DNA from: Eutreptiella sp. 'Long Island Sound 2002'
Taxonomy: Eukaryota; Euglenozoa; Euglenophyceae; Eutreptiales; Eutreptiaceae
NCBI GenBank assembly: GCA_964036045.1
Contig: OZ038398.1
Location: forward strand, 28,264,309 to 28,328,308
Length of the DNA stretch: 64,000 nucleotides
Direction of reading: 5' to 3'
How positions within the stretch are numbered: position 1 is the first letter of the stretch; every line of letters starts with the position of its first letter. A program made the translations under genes and the position numbers. Positions 43,260 through 51,876 of the stretch are shown here, piece by piece. The notes below the pieces were generated by a model. That model saw only the letters and a program-made list of their open reading frames with translations. It did not search any database and had not been told where the DNA came from.

Positions 43260-44396
43260 ATGCCAGCAAAAGGGAAAAAGGACAAACAAAGCAAGCTCAA
43301 ATTCATTAAGGAGGTCGCGCGCGAGGTCGCTGCCATACAAGCGAGTGAACGACGTCTGAAGGCTGCGCAAAGGGCAGCCGATCGCAGAGGAGCGGACGTC
43401 CACATTTCGATCAGCGAAGGCCAGACCTTGCCGCCTCCCTCCGACGATCAGGAAGAGGCCCTGTTGGATAACTTGCATGCAGGCCCGTCCCCTTTTGCGG
43501 CCAGTGCTCCGAAGTCCCCGTTTAACGCCTCCACCTTCAAGGAACCCCAACGTGCCCCCTAGCCGACTGTGTGTTGACCCAGCGATCAGCCCTGTTCGTG
43601 GTAGCCAGGCATGCTTTCTGAACGCCCTCATAGCTGATCTGCAATCGCGGTTCGCTGAGGGCAATTGGGTTAACCCTGACCACGTACCAGATTTCGCTGA
43701 GGCTAGCTCCTGTTCATGTGAGCGTGTGTTTAGTTACATGACTCAGGCAGATGCGGGCCAACCCACACACTTCATGAGTGACAATTTGCTTGTTCCGTGT
43801 AACGGTGAGGCTCCGGAGGACTGGTGTCCCGCAGCCGTGTTTAACGCATTGCGGGCCGTTCCATTTCGACCCAGAAAGCGCAAAGTAGACGGAGAGGAGA
43901 AACCAGGGTTGGATGACTGCCCACTCCTTCATTTTGAGGCGTTCAAGGATCTTGCAGTCCCAGTTGACAGCCCCACCCCTGAGGTGACGGATGAAATGCG
44001 TGCTCTGTGGACTGTCTCTCAGAGCAATGACTCCAGCCCCAATTGCGATGAGATTTGGGAGACATATGGCGTCATTGGGGATGCAGAAAGTGACGCCAGT
44101 GATGTTGATCAAGATGTAGATGCCCCCTCCCCTGCCTTGGAAGCGATAGTCCAGCAAGATGTACACGCTGCCCCCCCCCCCAGGTTCAGGGCCCTACCAG
44201 TGACAGCAGTGCCAGAGTGCAGTTTCAATATGATGTGGACAGTGAGGTGTGCAAAGCCATGAAGCGAGGGACAATGATTGAGTGGACAGTGGTTGAGTTG
44301 AAGTCCATTTGCAGACTTCATAGTCTCTCAGTGCGCGGTACCAAGCCTGCCTTGCTGGCCCGTGTGACCGCACACTTCTCTCAATTGTACCCTTGA
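43260..44396 (+). CDS. SAP-domain transposon protein, two frame breaks
   Basis: ATG at 43260 opens MPAKGKKDKQSKLKFIKEVA, a basic, helical start. The frame meets TAG at 43560-43562 inside GCCCCCTAG, but one base later coding continues (SRLCVDPAISPVRGSQACFL) to about 44170, including RPRKRKV, a likely nuclear localisation signal, and an acidic Ser/Asp stretch. An 11-C run at 44171-44181 then returns the frame to an SAP-type end: EWTVVELKSICRLHSLSVRG then TKPALLARVTAHF, stop at 44394-44396. SAP motifs bind DNA, so a DNA-tethering role in transposition is inferred. The breaks may be mutations, frameshifting, homopolymer errors, or (second one) an intron, since CCCCCAG could be an acceptor. Confidence 0.6.
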
Positions 44397-44534
44397 ACAA
44401 CGGATGTGGGCGTTTAAGGAGCCGGCGCGGCGCCCACACTGTGTTGTGCGTGTCTCTTAGTGCAGGGCCTTTGGTGAGGTAGGGCGTAACGGACACTTTG
44501 AGTTTTTTTTTTCTTTCCGTTATGGCAACCCCTG

Positions 44535-44542
44535 CTTAGCTC
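44535..44542 (+). other. 8-bp target-site duplication, right (CTTAGCTC)
   Basis: Exact partner of 40500-40507, directly abutting the right TIR. Confidence 0.85.
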
Positions 44543-44735
44543 TGTTGAAGCGTTCGCTCACTTCACCAACAAACTGGGGGGGCTGTATTGCATTTGGCAT
44601 CCCGATTTGTACAATCCCATGGCGCTTTCCGGTGAGGAGCCGGTTGATCGTTTTTTGGATGGTCATGGGTCACCTAGGGATGGACAACACCAGGTGTCCC
44701 GTTTTTTCACACCGCCGACTGCATACACCGCACGA

Positions 44736-44836
44736 AGCCCCCCCCCCCCCCCACCTTGGAGGTAGGGGGGTAGGGGGGGGTTAAGGGGGGTTAGGGGGGG
44801 AGGAGGTCAGGGGGGATACAGGGGGGGTGAGGGGGT
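44736..44836. repeat. C-run followed by G-rich (TTAGGGGGG-like) tract
   Basis: A run of 14 C faces G7-G9 runs separated by TTA, so the two halves could pair. No gene in 44543-44880. Confidence 0.7.
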
Positions 44837-44849
44837 GCCGGGTGTACCC

Positions 44850-45065
44850 CGGCTCTCTTCCGCGGCTTCAGTGTAGTCCCAAAACCAACAGGGGCGGACC
44901 CTTATTGAAGATCCTGCATTTTGAGCTCTACCCCGGCTCCGGTGCAGTCCCAAAACCAACAGGGGCGGACATTTATTGAAGATCTTGCATTCTAAGCTCT
45001 ACCCCGGCTCCAGTGCAGTCCCAAAACCAACAGGGGTGGACATTTATTGGAGATCCCGCATTCTG
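44850..45065 (+). repeat. Tandem repeat, about 70-bp unit, three copies
   Basis: The phrase CAGTCCCAAAACCAACAGGG followed by GGACATTTATTG recurs three times, each preceded by ACCCCGGCTC. Confidence 0.85.
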
Positions 45066-45069
45066 AGCT

Positions 45070-45540
45070 GTTAGTTAAGGGGCCACAGGCAAGGCGGTGC
45101 CCACACATGGAGGAACACACAAAAGGCAGTATGTGGCCACCGCAGGAGTCATGTTAGTTAAGGGGCCACAAGCAAGGCGGTGCCCACACATGGCGGAACA
45201 CACAAAAGGTGGTCTGTGGCCACCGCAAGAGTCATGTTAGTTAAGGGGCCAAAGGCAAGGCGGTGCACACACACGGCGGAACACACAAAAGGTGGTCTAT
45301 GGCCACCGCAAGAGTCATGTTATTTAAGGGGCCACAGGCAAGGCAGTGCACACACAAGGCGGAACACACAAAAGGCGGTATGTGGCCACCGCAGGAGTCA
45401 TGTTATTTAAGGGGCCATAGGCAAGGCAGTGCACACACAAGGCGGAACACACAAAAGGCAGTATGTGGCCACCGCAAGAGTCATGTTATTTAAGGGGCCA
45501 AAGGCAAGGCAATGCACACACAAGGTGGTGCACAGACAAG
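45070..45540 (+). repeat. 83-bp tandem repeat, six copies
   Basis: AAGGGGCCA starts at 45077, 45160, 45243, 45326, 45409 and 45492, exact 83-bp spacing. Units differ at a few sites. Non-coding by appearance. Confidence 0.95.
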
Positions 45541-45639
45541 GAGTTGCACGCACAAGGGGGTCTCTTGCCTCCAGCGTAGTCTTCTTAAGCAAGGGGTGCG
45601 CGGCGGCAGGCCCCCGCGTTGAGCAAAGCGAGCCGAGGG

Positions 45640-45915
45640 TAAGGAAACGCAAGGGTAGGGGTGGGGTGGGGGGCGGGGGTTGCTCGGGAAGGGCGGGGGG
45701 GATTGGGGGTTGGTGGGGGGGCAGGTTGGACTAGGAACGTAGGGGGGGGGGCGGGGTAAGGGGGGGGGGCTGGGGGGGGAAGAGGTAGGGGGGGGGAGGT
45801 AGGGGGGGAAGGGGGGGAGGTAGGGGGGGGGTAAGGGGGGGTGTAGGGGGGGTAAGGGGGGGGTAGGTAGGGGGGGGGGGGTAGGGGGGGGCGACGTCGT
45901 GCATACTATCGCCGA
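45640..45915. repeat. G-rich tract with GTAGG steps
   Basis: About 250 bp of G-runs ending GGGGGGCGACGTCGTGCATA, matching the tract at the window start (1-125) across its boundary. Confidence 0.8.
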
Positions 45916-46920
45916 CCGTTGGCTACCCACATGTGATTGCTGCATAGATAGTGAGTAAAGCACGTCATGCAACCGTACGACAACACGGCGTGCTGGACAG
46001 GCCTCTGGTCCATCCGCCCGTCTCCGGCCATATTGTTACGTGGTAGGCAGACAACCTGTCCTATCACCTGAATCGGTTGTTGGAGCACTATGCTATCTAG
46101 AACCATCCACCTCCGAAGAGTGCCTTCCTGTGTCATCCTATGTTCTGTGTGGATGCACGCCTCTGTAGACCATGCGCTGACCAGTAGTAGTCAAACCCGG
46201 GTGGCTATATCAACGGCCCCACTGAGGTCGGTTGAGACTGGTTGAACGCTTTGCCGTCACTGTGGCTTCCCAACGGCCGGGTCAAGCCCGTCCCCTTGGG
46301 TACTGATTGAGGATGAATATCCCCGCCCCCCCCCCCCCCGCCTGGGTTTCATAGGTGTTGTTGGTTGAGGGCGGGTGTAAGTGTCAACCTTGTCCTTTAT
46401 GTGCAAGGTGCGGATTTGGAGGCGACCGAGAGGTGCGGACATAATGCGCACAAGAAAGACATGTGTACACTAGCTCTTGAACTTTTCTTCGCGGAACTGC
46501 TCTATGTATGTACCATGTTCTGGCGTGCTTGCGCAATGGCACTTAACCCAACAACCAAACTTGTGGGTGACATGTGATTGCTAGATTGTGTGTCTTTGTT
46601 TCTCCTTTTTTTTGTGTTGCCCTCACTTGGGCTTTCAACGGAAGGGTGAGGGTGTACCTGTTTTTTGCGATGCTTAAATAGGGCGGTTACAAAACATAAT
46701 TTTCCCAAAAAAGCCTGTGGGCACTCCATGCCCTTCATGCCTTCACCCATGGGTTCCCAACCGTTCAACCTTTGGTTCCTACCCCCACATGTCTTCAATC
46801 ATTCAACCATCTGTTCCTAACCCCACATGTGTTCAATGATTGCATCCCAACCCTACCTGACACTTTGCACAATTCAACATGAACCAAAGCAATCTTTTTA
46901 GAAAATGAAGTGACACAATG
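45916..46920. other. About 1 kb without a supported gene
   Basis: Mixed composition with a C-run at 46324-46339; open stretches show no protein motif. Confidence 0.4.
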
Positions 46921-46977
46921 TTTGACCATCCACATGTTCCATTGCCGGTGGCGCAATTGATAATAAACTCCCTACTT

Positions 46978-47503
46978 CTAGTACAACCCTTGGGAGTGCA
47001 CCTTGACGCGTTCGATAAGCTCAGCCTTCCCCCCTCTCACGGCCAAATCATGCTTCCTACAAATAGCCCGGAACCCAACAATAGTCCACTCATGCAACCT
47101 CCCCCTATCACTTGCTCGCAACACCGCCTCATTGACATCATACGTTGCTGCATGGGGGCGGTGGATGCAGGGCCCGCATCAGCCCTGCATCGCGGCGGAG
47201 GGGCTGCCACATGGGGGCGGAGGAGGGAACACCAACTGTGGGGTTGTGTTCGAGGAGGTAAAGGATTGGGCTTGGGTCACGGGAGGAGACGGGGTTGGTT
47301 GGGTTCGAAGGTTTGAAGTGGAGCTACTGGGAATTTCAACTAGCCGGTCCAAATCCTCATCCTCACAGTCCTCGTCCTCGTCCCCAAACCCAACAACATA
47401 CACATCCTCAATATCGGTGTTGCGAGCTGCCCTTCTCAAACCACCAACAAATCTTGAATATTCCAACTTCCCCCCTCTGGGACGTCCGCACACCACCACC
47501 TGC
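46978..47503 (-). pseudogene. Second SAP-domain transposon ORF, one in-frame stop
   Basis: Minus strand, open from about 47503: KLEYSRFVGGLRRAARNTDI, an acidic stretch (GDEDEDCEDEDLD), a Pro/Ser/Thr linker, then TGA at 47179-47181. The same frame continues to EWTIVGFRAICRKHDLAVRG and GKAELIERVKVHSQGLY with TAG at 46978-46980. The end aligns with the SAP end of the 43260-44396 protein (EWTVVELKSICRLHSLSVRG), and the acidic region sits in the same place, so the two are paralogues. The stop makes it a likely pseudogene unless it falls in an unrecognised intron. Confidence 0.6.
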
Positions 47504-47504
47504 T

Positions 47505-47937
47505 ACGTGCTTCATGATGCCCAATTATTTGCACCAGCTTGCAGCCACATTGGCGGTATAGCATTGGCTATAGGGGTGCCTTAAGCGCAGTGCGCACACA
47601 GTGCAACTATTTGGGCGCCTGGCCGTAGTAGAAACCCATATGTTGTGGTACTTTGGGCATCATTGTTGTTTGGTAGTAGGCTCTGATGTATTGGGGATAT
47701 GGCGGTTTTGGATTATCACCCTATTTCACCCATTTCTACCTTTTTGCACACATTTTGTTGCTCATTTTCACCACATCCACTCTTTTTCTACGTCGATTTC
47801 TCCCCACCATGGGCCCCGAGAAGGTAGGGGTGATGTAGCCAGTCGGCCCAATTGTGGGCCTTCAACCTTCCGGTGCTATTGAGGATAACCGGTTCATAGT
47901 TCTGTCCTACATGTTGGAGGCCCCTCCAGGTGGGGTG
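47505..47937. other. Spacer with one 86-bp-family fragment (47811-47863)
   Basis: CCCCGAGAAGGTAGGGGTGA and a GCCCAATTGTGGGC dyad match the satellite family seen at 37980-42914. No gene. Confidence 0.5.
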
Positions 47938-48056
47938 ATGGACTCCCATGCTTCGGTGTGGCTCCTTGAGCTGGGGATACGGACTCCCAGGTTTTGGTGT
48001 GGCCCCTTGAGTTGGGGATATGGACTCCCACGCTTCGGTGTGGCCCCTTGAGTTGG
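47938..48056 (+). repeat. 42-bp tandem repeat, three copies
   Basis: GACTCCCA(T/G/C)GCTTCGGTGTGG-like phrases with CCTTGAG(C/T)TGG recur at about 42-bp steps. Confidence 0.8.
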
Positions 48057-48067
48057 CTCATCTCCTC

Positions 48068-48606
48068 TCTAGAGCAACAGGGTGCTCTGAGGACGCTTGG
48101 TGGGCAGGTGTGCATCGTGTTCGTTCTTATTTGAATGGCGTTGTCGCTGAAATTCCATGGGCGGAAAGATTGTCGGAGTGGAACAATGCCACATGCGTGC
48201 GAACAAGTGCTCAATATGTGCCCTATAGCAACCATGAACATCATTGTACTCTTTTTGGTTGCTTGGTCAAAGTCTCTCGACCAATAAATGGCCATGCCAC
48301 ATGAAGGCGCCCCTTGTATGCACCATCCATGGAGCCAATATCATAATCCATATAATGCCCCTTGCTCCTTTCGGGCCCTTCGCGATCCCAAATGAGAACA
48401 TCCGCCGATGTCCCGGGGGCCAACGGACAAATCCAAACGATGTTCCCAAGACTATCCATGGCAACCTTTACTTTATATGCACAACCAGCATATTTTGGAT
48501 TGAAAAGGACATCACAAAGGATGCCTCCTATGGAAGCAATGGGCATGTTGTCCAAGTAATGTGTGACAAAATACGGAAAGTGTGGGACGTGGTTCGTAAG
48601 GAACAT
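48068..48606 (-). pseudogene. DDE transposase remnant (HARBI1 / DDE_Tnp_4-like)
   Basis: Minus-strand reading gives KVKVAMDSLGNIVWICPLAP, GTSADVLIWDREGPERSKGH, then SMDGAYKGRLHVAWPF, matching the beta-strand, G-x-x-x-D and D-G-x-Y-x-G pattern of DDE_Tnp_4 nucleases. The frame meets TGA at 48241, but after one base in the T5 run (48252-48256) it continues YNDVHGCYRAHIEHLF, which fits the R-x-x-x-E-H catalytic helix. The usual first Asp appears to be Gly in ASIGGI. With the frameshift this is probably dead. Family: PIF/Harbinger by motif, moderately sure. Confidence 0.6.
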
Positions 48607-48664
48607 ATGGAGGGGATCGGGTACCGAGTTGCATGAGTACGTGCGTATACCCTTGCACTTGCAG

Positions 48665-48901
48665 CAATTTTTGATTCGAAGACAAGTACGCTACCCTCCA
48701 TATTGTCCGTGGGAACACGTACCTGCACATGTATGGACCGCACCTACACAAGAGGACAATGATGATGAGGATGTTGTGGGTGATGATGGGGATTTTTGTG
48801 CCCTTTGTTGCACCCAGTCTGGCCTTGAAAAGATGTCCATGTGTGACAAGTGTGAACTGCAATATTGTACAGATTGCATTGACACACACACATGTGACAA
48901 G
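48665..48901 (+). CDS. Zinc-finger (PHD/RING-like) exon
   Basis: Acceptor CTTGCACTTGCAG, donor GTGACA, 79 codons in phase 0. After an acidic stretch (EDNDDEDVVGDDGDF) comes CALC...CDKC...CTDC...HTC, a Cys4-type cluster resembling PHD or ADD fingers. It lies head to head with the DDE remnant, so it may be the second gene of that element or a host gene. A possible next exon at about 49009-49074 (QCAVHGFSSCAWCVLCEGK) adds more Cys pairs. Confidence 0.45.
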
Positions 48902-49008
48902 GTGACATTTCTTTACTTCTGCAATTGTGTCATGTTGTGCACACAAGTTGCGTATTCTCAATTTGTACTTAGTTGACAATGGAACAAAAAGACGGTTGTG
49001 TGTTGTTA

Positions 49009-49074
49009 AGGGTGGTGACCAATGCGCTGTTCATGGCTTTTCCAGTTGTGCATGGTGTGTGTTATGTGAAGGGA
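49009..49074 (+). CDS. Possible second zinc-cluster exon (tentative)
   Basis: GTTAAG then GGDQCAVHGFSSCAWCVLCE and a GTGGTT donor, phase 0 with the exon at 48665. Splice sites are weak; the Cys/His spacing is the only support. Confidence 0.25.
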
Positions 49075-49174
49075 AGGTGGTTTGCAACTTTCTTGAGTTG
49101 GGGCGGTTTGGGTCACCTAATTCTAAGGGCGTTTCCAAGGGGTGTGCTTGGGGGCTCTTCGGGGGAAACATAGT

Positions 49175-50064
49175 CTAAAAGTAGTGCGCAGTGCAAGGAT
49201 CCCCCCTATGGGGTGTACAGATACCATGAGCGACCCCATGGTTCCTTGGTTGTGTGGTTTCTCGCATTAGAATCTCCTTGAATCTCCATGGATCTCAATC
49301 AGAGGGGGGGGGGGTGCTTGGTGCACAAATTGGGGGGGGGGGTGTGCAAACTGCAGTTGATGTTTCGTGCACACAGGCAAACTCCAGGGCCCCACCCAGT
49401 TGCCAAATTGTTTCAAGCCGTACACATACTGTTTTCATCCGGCTAACTGCCAACGAGTAAGTCACCGGTCGGAGCAGAGGCCAAGCACCAGTTTCTGCCT
49501 ATCATCTGTGGGTGCTGTTTGTTTATGGTAGGTTCGATGCTAGGCACCACACAAACAAATCTGGCCAAGGTTCAACCCCTGATGGTGCCAAGGTCAAAGG
49601 AACACATCAATATGGCTTGTTAGGCAGCTTTCCGAGTACAAGTTAGCAACAAGTTTGCCAAGCGAAAATGATGCCAGCCACCCCCGCCAAGACGGGGCAT
49701 TGGGGTGATGGGGTGATGACTACACACACATGGGCCATCCTGCTGCACATTTGCATGGTGGTCAACGAAGACTTCCAGGATGTGGCCGATGACAACCTTG
49801 GCTGCAAAGACATGAGGGTGTGTTGGTGCTTAGCACACCAATCCCTAGTATCAGCCCCCAATTATGAGCTGTATTCCAATAGGCAGCAACACCTCTGCTA
49901 ACCAGCCTGCCAATATGCGTAAGTGCATTCTTCTTGAGTTAACCATGGAACAGGGGTGAGTTGATAGTATGTGATATGGGGCAGAGGGCCATCACACCAG
50001 GACTCCCCCCCCCCCCCACTAGCTGAAAAAAAGTCCGATTTTGAGTTCAAAGCAGGGAATGCCC
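49175..50064. other. About 0.9 kb without a supported gene
   Basis: Includes G-runs at 49304-49345 and a C-run at 50008-50020. No convincing ORF. Confidence 0.4.
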
Positions 50065-50140
50065 ACTGGTCTCCCTGGCAAAAAAAAAAAGGGCGCGGGT
50101 GTTTTTGTTTCCCCTTTTTGGGCCTTCTTGGGCCACAGGT
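50065..50140 (-). repeat. Segment A of repeat R1, inverted, copy 2
   Basis: Reverse complement of 21051-21124 (reads ACTGGTCTCCCTGGC...GGGCCACAGGT), joined directly to R1 copy 2, whereas in copy 1 about 100 bp separate A from R1. Confidence 0.8.
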
Positions 50141-50384
50141 GGCTGAAATTTGGCTATGGAACCCACCCAGGTCTGGCCGAAAAGGGCCAAATGGGGGCAA
50201 AACTAGGTCCCAAATTTGGCCAAAAGTATTTGCAGACCATCAGTGATGCCAAAGCAAAAAATACTCTAGCCCATTGAGAGCCGCTTTTGGCCCCTTTTCG
50301 CCGACCAAACCCTCCTCAGTCGTCAACAATGGGTCGAAATGGCCTCGAAATAGCTTGGTAACATCCCTTGGAGAATCCCAAGGG
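50139..50384 (+). repeat. Dispersed repeat R1, copy 2 (246 bp)
   Basis: Same length and nearly the same sequence as 21224-21469. Confidence 0.9.
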
Positions 50385-50399
50385 CCCCCGGGCTTGCGA

Positions 50400-50745
50400 G
50401 AGCAACGCCTTTGTTAGTGCAGCAGTAGGTGTTGTTCCGCAACTTTTAACCTACCTATGGAATTTGGCAACTCTTTTTTCTTGTGGTCCATGAAGATCAA
50501 GTTTTTCTGTCATTTGGGGCTGGGGATGGTATTTTAGGGACACTGATTGCTGTCCTACCACCCATTTTCACCCCTTCTTGTCCTTTGGAGGTGGATATAG
50601 CAGAACCACCGTACAATTAGCTTATTCCTGACGAAACGGTGCGGCGTGGGAACAATGCCCTTGTCAGACAGCAACAGTAGGTGTTGTTTCCATCAAAATT
50701 TGGACATCGAGTGTTGCTCTCACAAGGGGGGGGGGGGTGTTCCGG
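50400..50745 (+). repeat. Dispersed repeat R2, copy 2
   Basis: Core CCATGAAGATCAAGTTTTTC plus GGGGATGGTATTTTAGGG matches 26567-26725; flanking modules with GTTGTTNCCGCAAC or TTGTCAGACAGCAACAG occur on both sides, as in copy 1. Confidence 0.75.
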
Positions 50746-50764
50746 TGTCATGTGGTGGCGGGAG

Positions 50765-50939
50765 TGCACATGCTGCACCAAAAGCTCAAGCTGAGCTGGA
50801 GCGGGCCGCAACCACCATCCTCCAAGTTTGGCTCACACCATTCCAACTGAAGGCTGTACTGACACAACTCAGGGTGTCGCAGTTGCGAGACCAGACACTG
50901 CGGGCCGTATTGCATCCAAGACCAAGCGCAAAGCTGTGA
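50765..50939 (+). CDS. Possible helical exon or ORF, unassigned
   Basis: Reads AQAELERAATTILQVWLTPF then QLKAVLTQLRVSQLRDQTLR, helix-forming and Leu/Gln/Arg-rich. No ATG or firm splice site is clear. It could be an exon of the coiled-coil gene at 51541. Confidence 0.25.
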
Positions 50940-51540
50940 AAGAGCGCCCTTGGATCAAAGCAGTCCACAGATTTCTGGGAAACAGAGACACTGGCAGCCA
51001 TTGATAGGTAGGGGCTAGAATGGATGAGACAAGTATAGGGGCCATAGGCATGATGCACACACCTGCGGTACCAGAGGAACACGTAAGATGAGGCCCAGAG
51101 GCAACATGTGAATATGCAGTTTTAGTATAGCTGTCCAGGCTCAACACTATGGTTGAGAGGGCATGCGCCGCCATTGACAAGTGGAGACATGCATCACCAT
51201 AGGTGAGCGGTCAATGCATACTGTAAACTGCGCATTCCGGTGCTTTGGGAGGTCCGGTGGGCGTTCCCCTACATCCACTTTCACCAATTGCATTGCTGGG
51301 CTGCCGGTCAATGCCAGCAGGTTCACCGAGGGACGCACCAATGGAAGGCCCTCGTGGTGGTGACGAAAATCGAACCGTGCCTTAACTGGGACTGCTCGCA
51401 GATGCTCTGGGGTGTATGGTGCACGGTAGCGAACAAACCACGCAGGGCCATAACACTAGCCCACAAATAGCCAAAGTCTGCTGTTCACCCAGCCCCAATC
51501 CCCCTGCTCTCTTCCTCCGCTGATTGCTCTTGTTTTACAG

Positions 51541-51876
51541 AGAACAGGAACAGGCCATTGTGGCCCAAAGATGGAGCAGGACAGTGCCCCTGTGTCCAAA
51601 GTTGAGACCCTGTCCCCTTCGACGAGTGCCGATCTCAGGCCATACCACGAAAACTGCGAGTGGCTGAACGAGCAATTCAGCAAAAAGACGGTACAAGAGC
51701 AGGAACTGGAGCTGCTGCGCCTGCGGCACCTGCAGGATTTGGAGGAGGCAACGGTGGCGGGCATCACGGAAGAGCAAATGAATCGGCTGCGGCGGGAGCA
51801 TGAGGAGGAGCTGATGCAACTCAAGGTCCAGCATGCGAAGGATGAAGAGGACGTCCCGGTGCAGCACAACACTTGA
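51541..51876 (+). CDS. Coiled-coil protein, terminal exon or small gene
   Basis: An ATG at 51571 opens 101 codons: MEQDSAPVSKVETLSPSTSA, then EWLNEQFSKKTVQEQELELL and a charged helix with RREHEEELMQLKVQHAKDEE, ending HNT and TGA. A strong polypyrimidine acceptor (TTGCTCTTGTTTTACAG) ends at 51540 and the frame is open from there, so it may be a last exon. Composition and heptads make it convincingly protein-coding; the function is unknown. Confidence 0.55.
   Translation, partial: RTGTGHCGPKMEQDSAPVSKVETLSPSTSADLRPYHENCEWLNEQFSKKTVQEQELELLRLRHLQDLEEATVAGITEEQMNRLRREHEEELMQLKVQHAKDEEDVPVQHNT

Larger units (their letters stand above)
40508..44534 (+). mobile_element. 4.0-kb DNA transposon with 14-bp TIRs and 8-bp TSD
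   Basis: Left end CAAGGGTTGCCATA, right end reverse complement CAGGGGTTGCCATA: 13 of 14 match, flanked by the direct 8-bp duplication CTTAGCTC. Eight-base duplications and CAGGG-type ends are typical of hAT elements, and 8-bp duplications are also reported for Zisupton/KDZ elements; assignment stays open because no DDE or KDZ catalytic domain is visible. Contents in order: tRNA-like sequence, 26 copies of an 86-bp satellite, a Cys-cluster ORF and an SAP-domain protein. The satellite may have replaced the transposase, making this non-autonomous. Confidence 0.8.

Noticed and set aside
45490-45972. Pro/Ser-rich minus-strand ORF
   Set aside because: Product of the G-rich tract and 83-bp repeat; low-complexity translation only.
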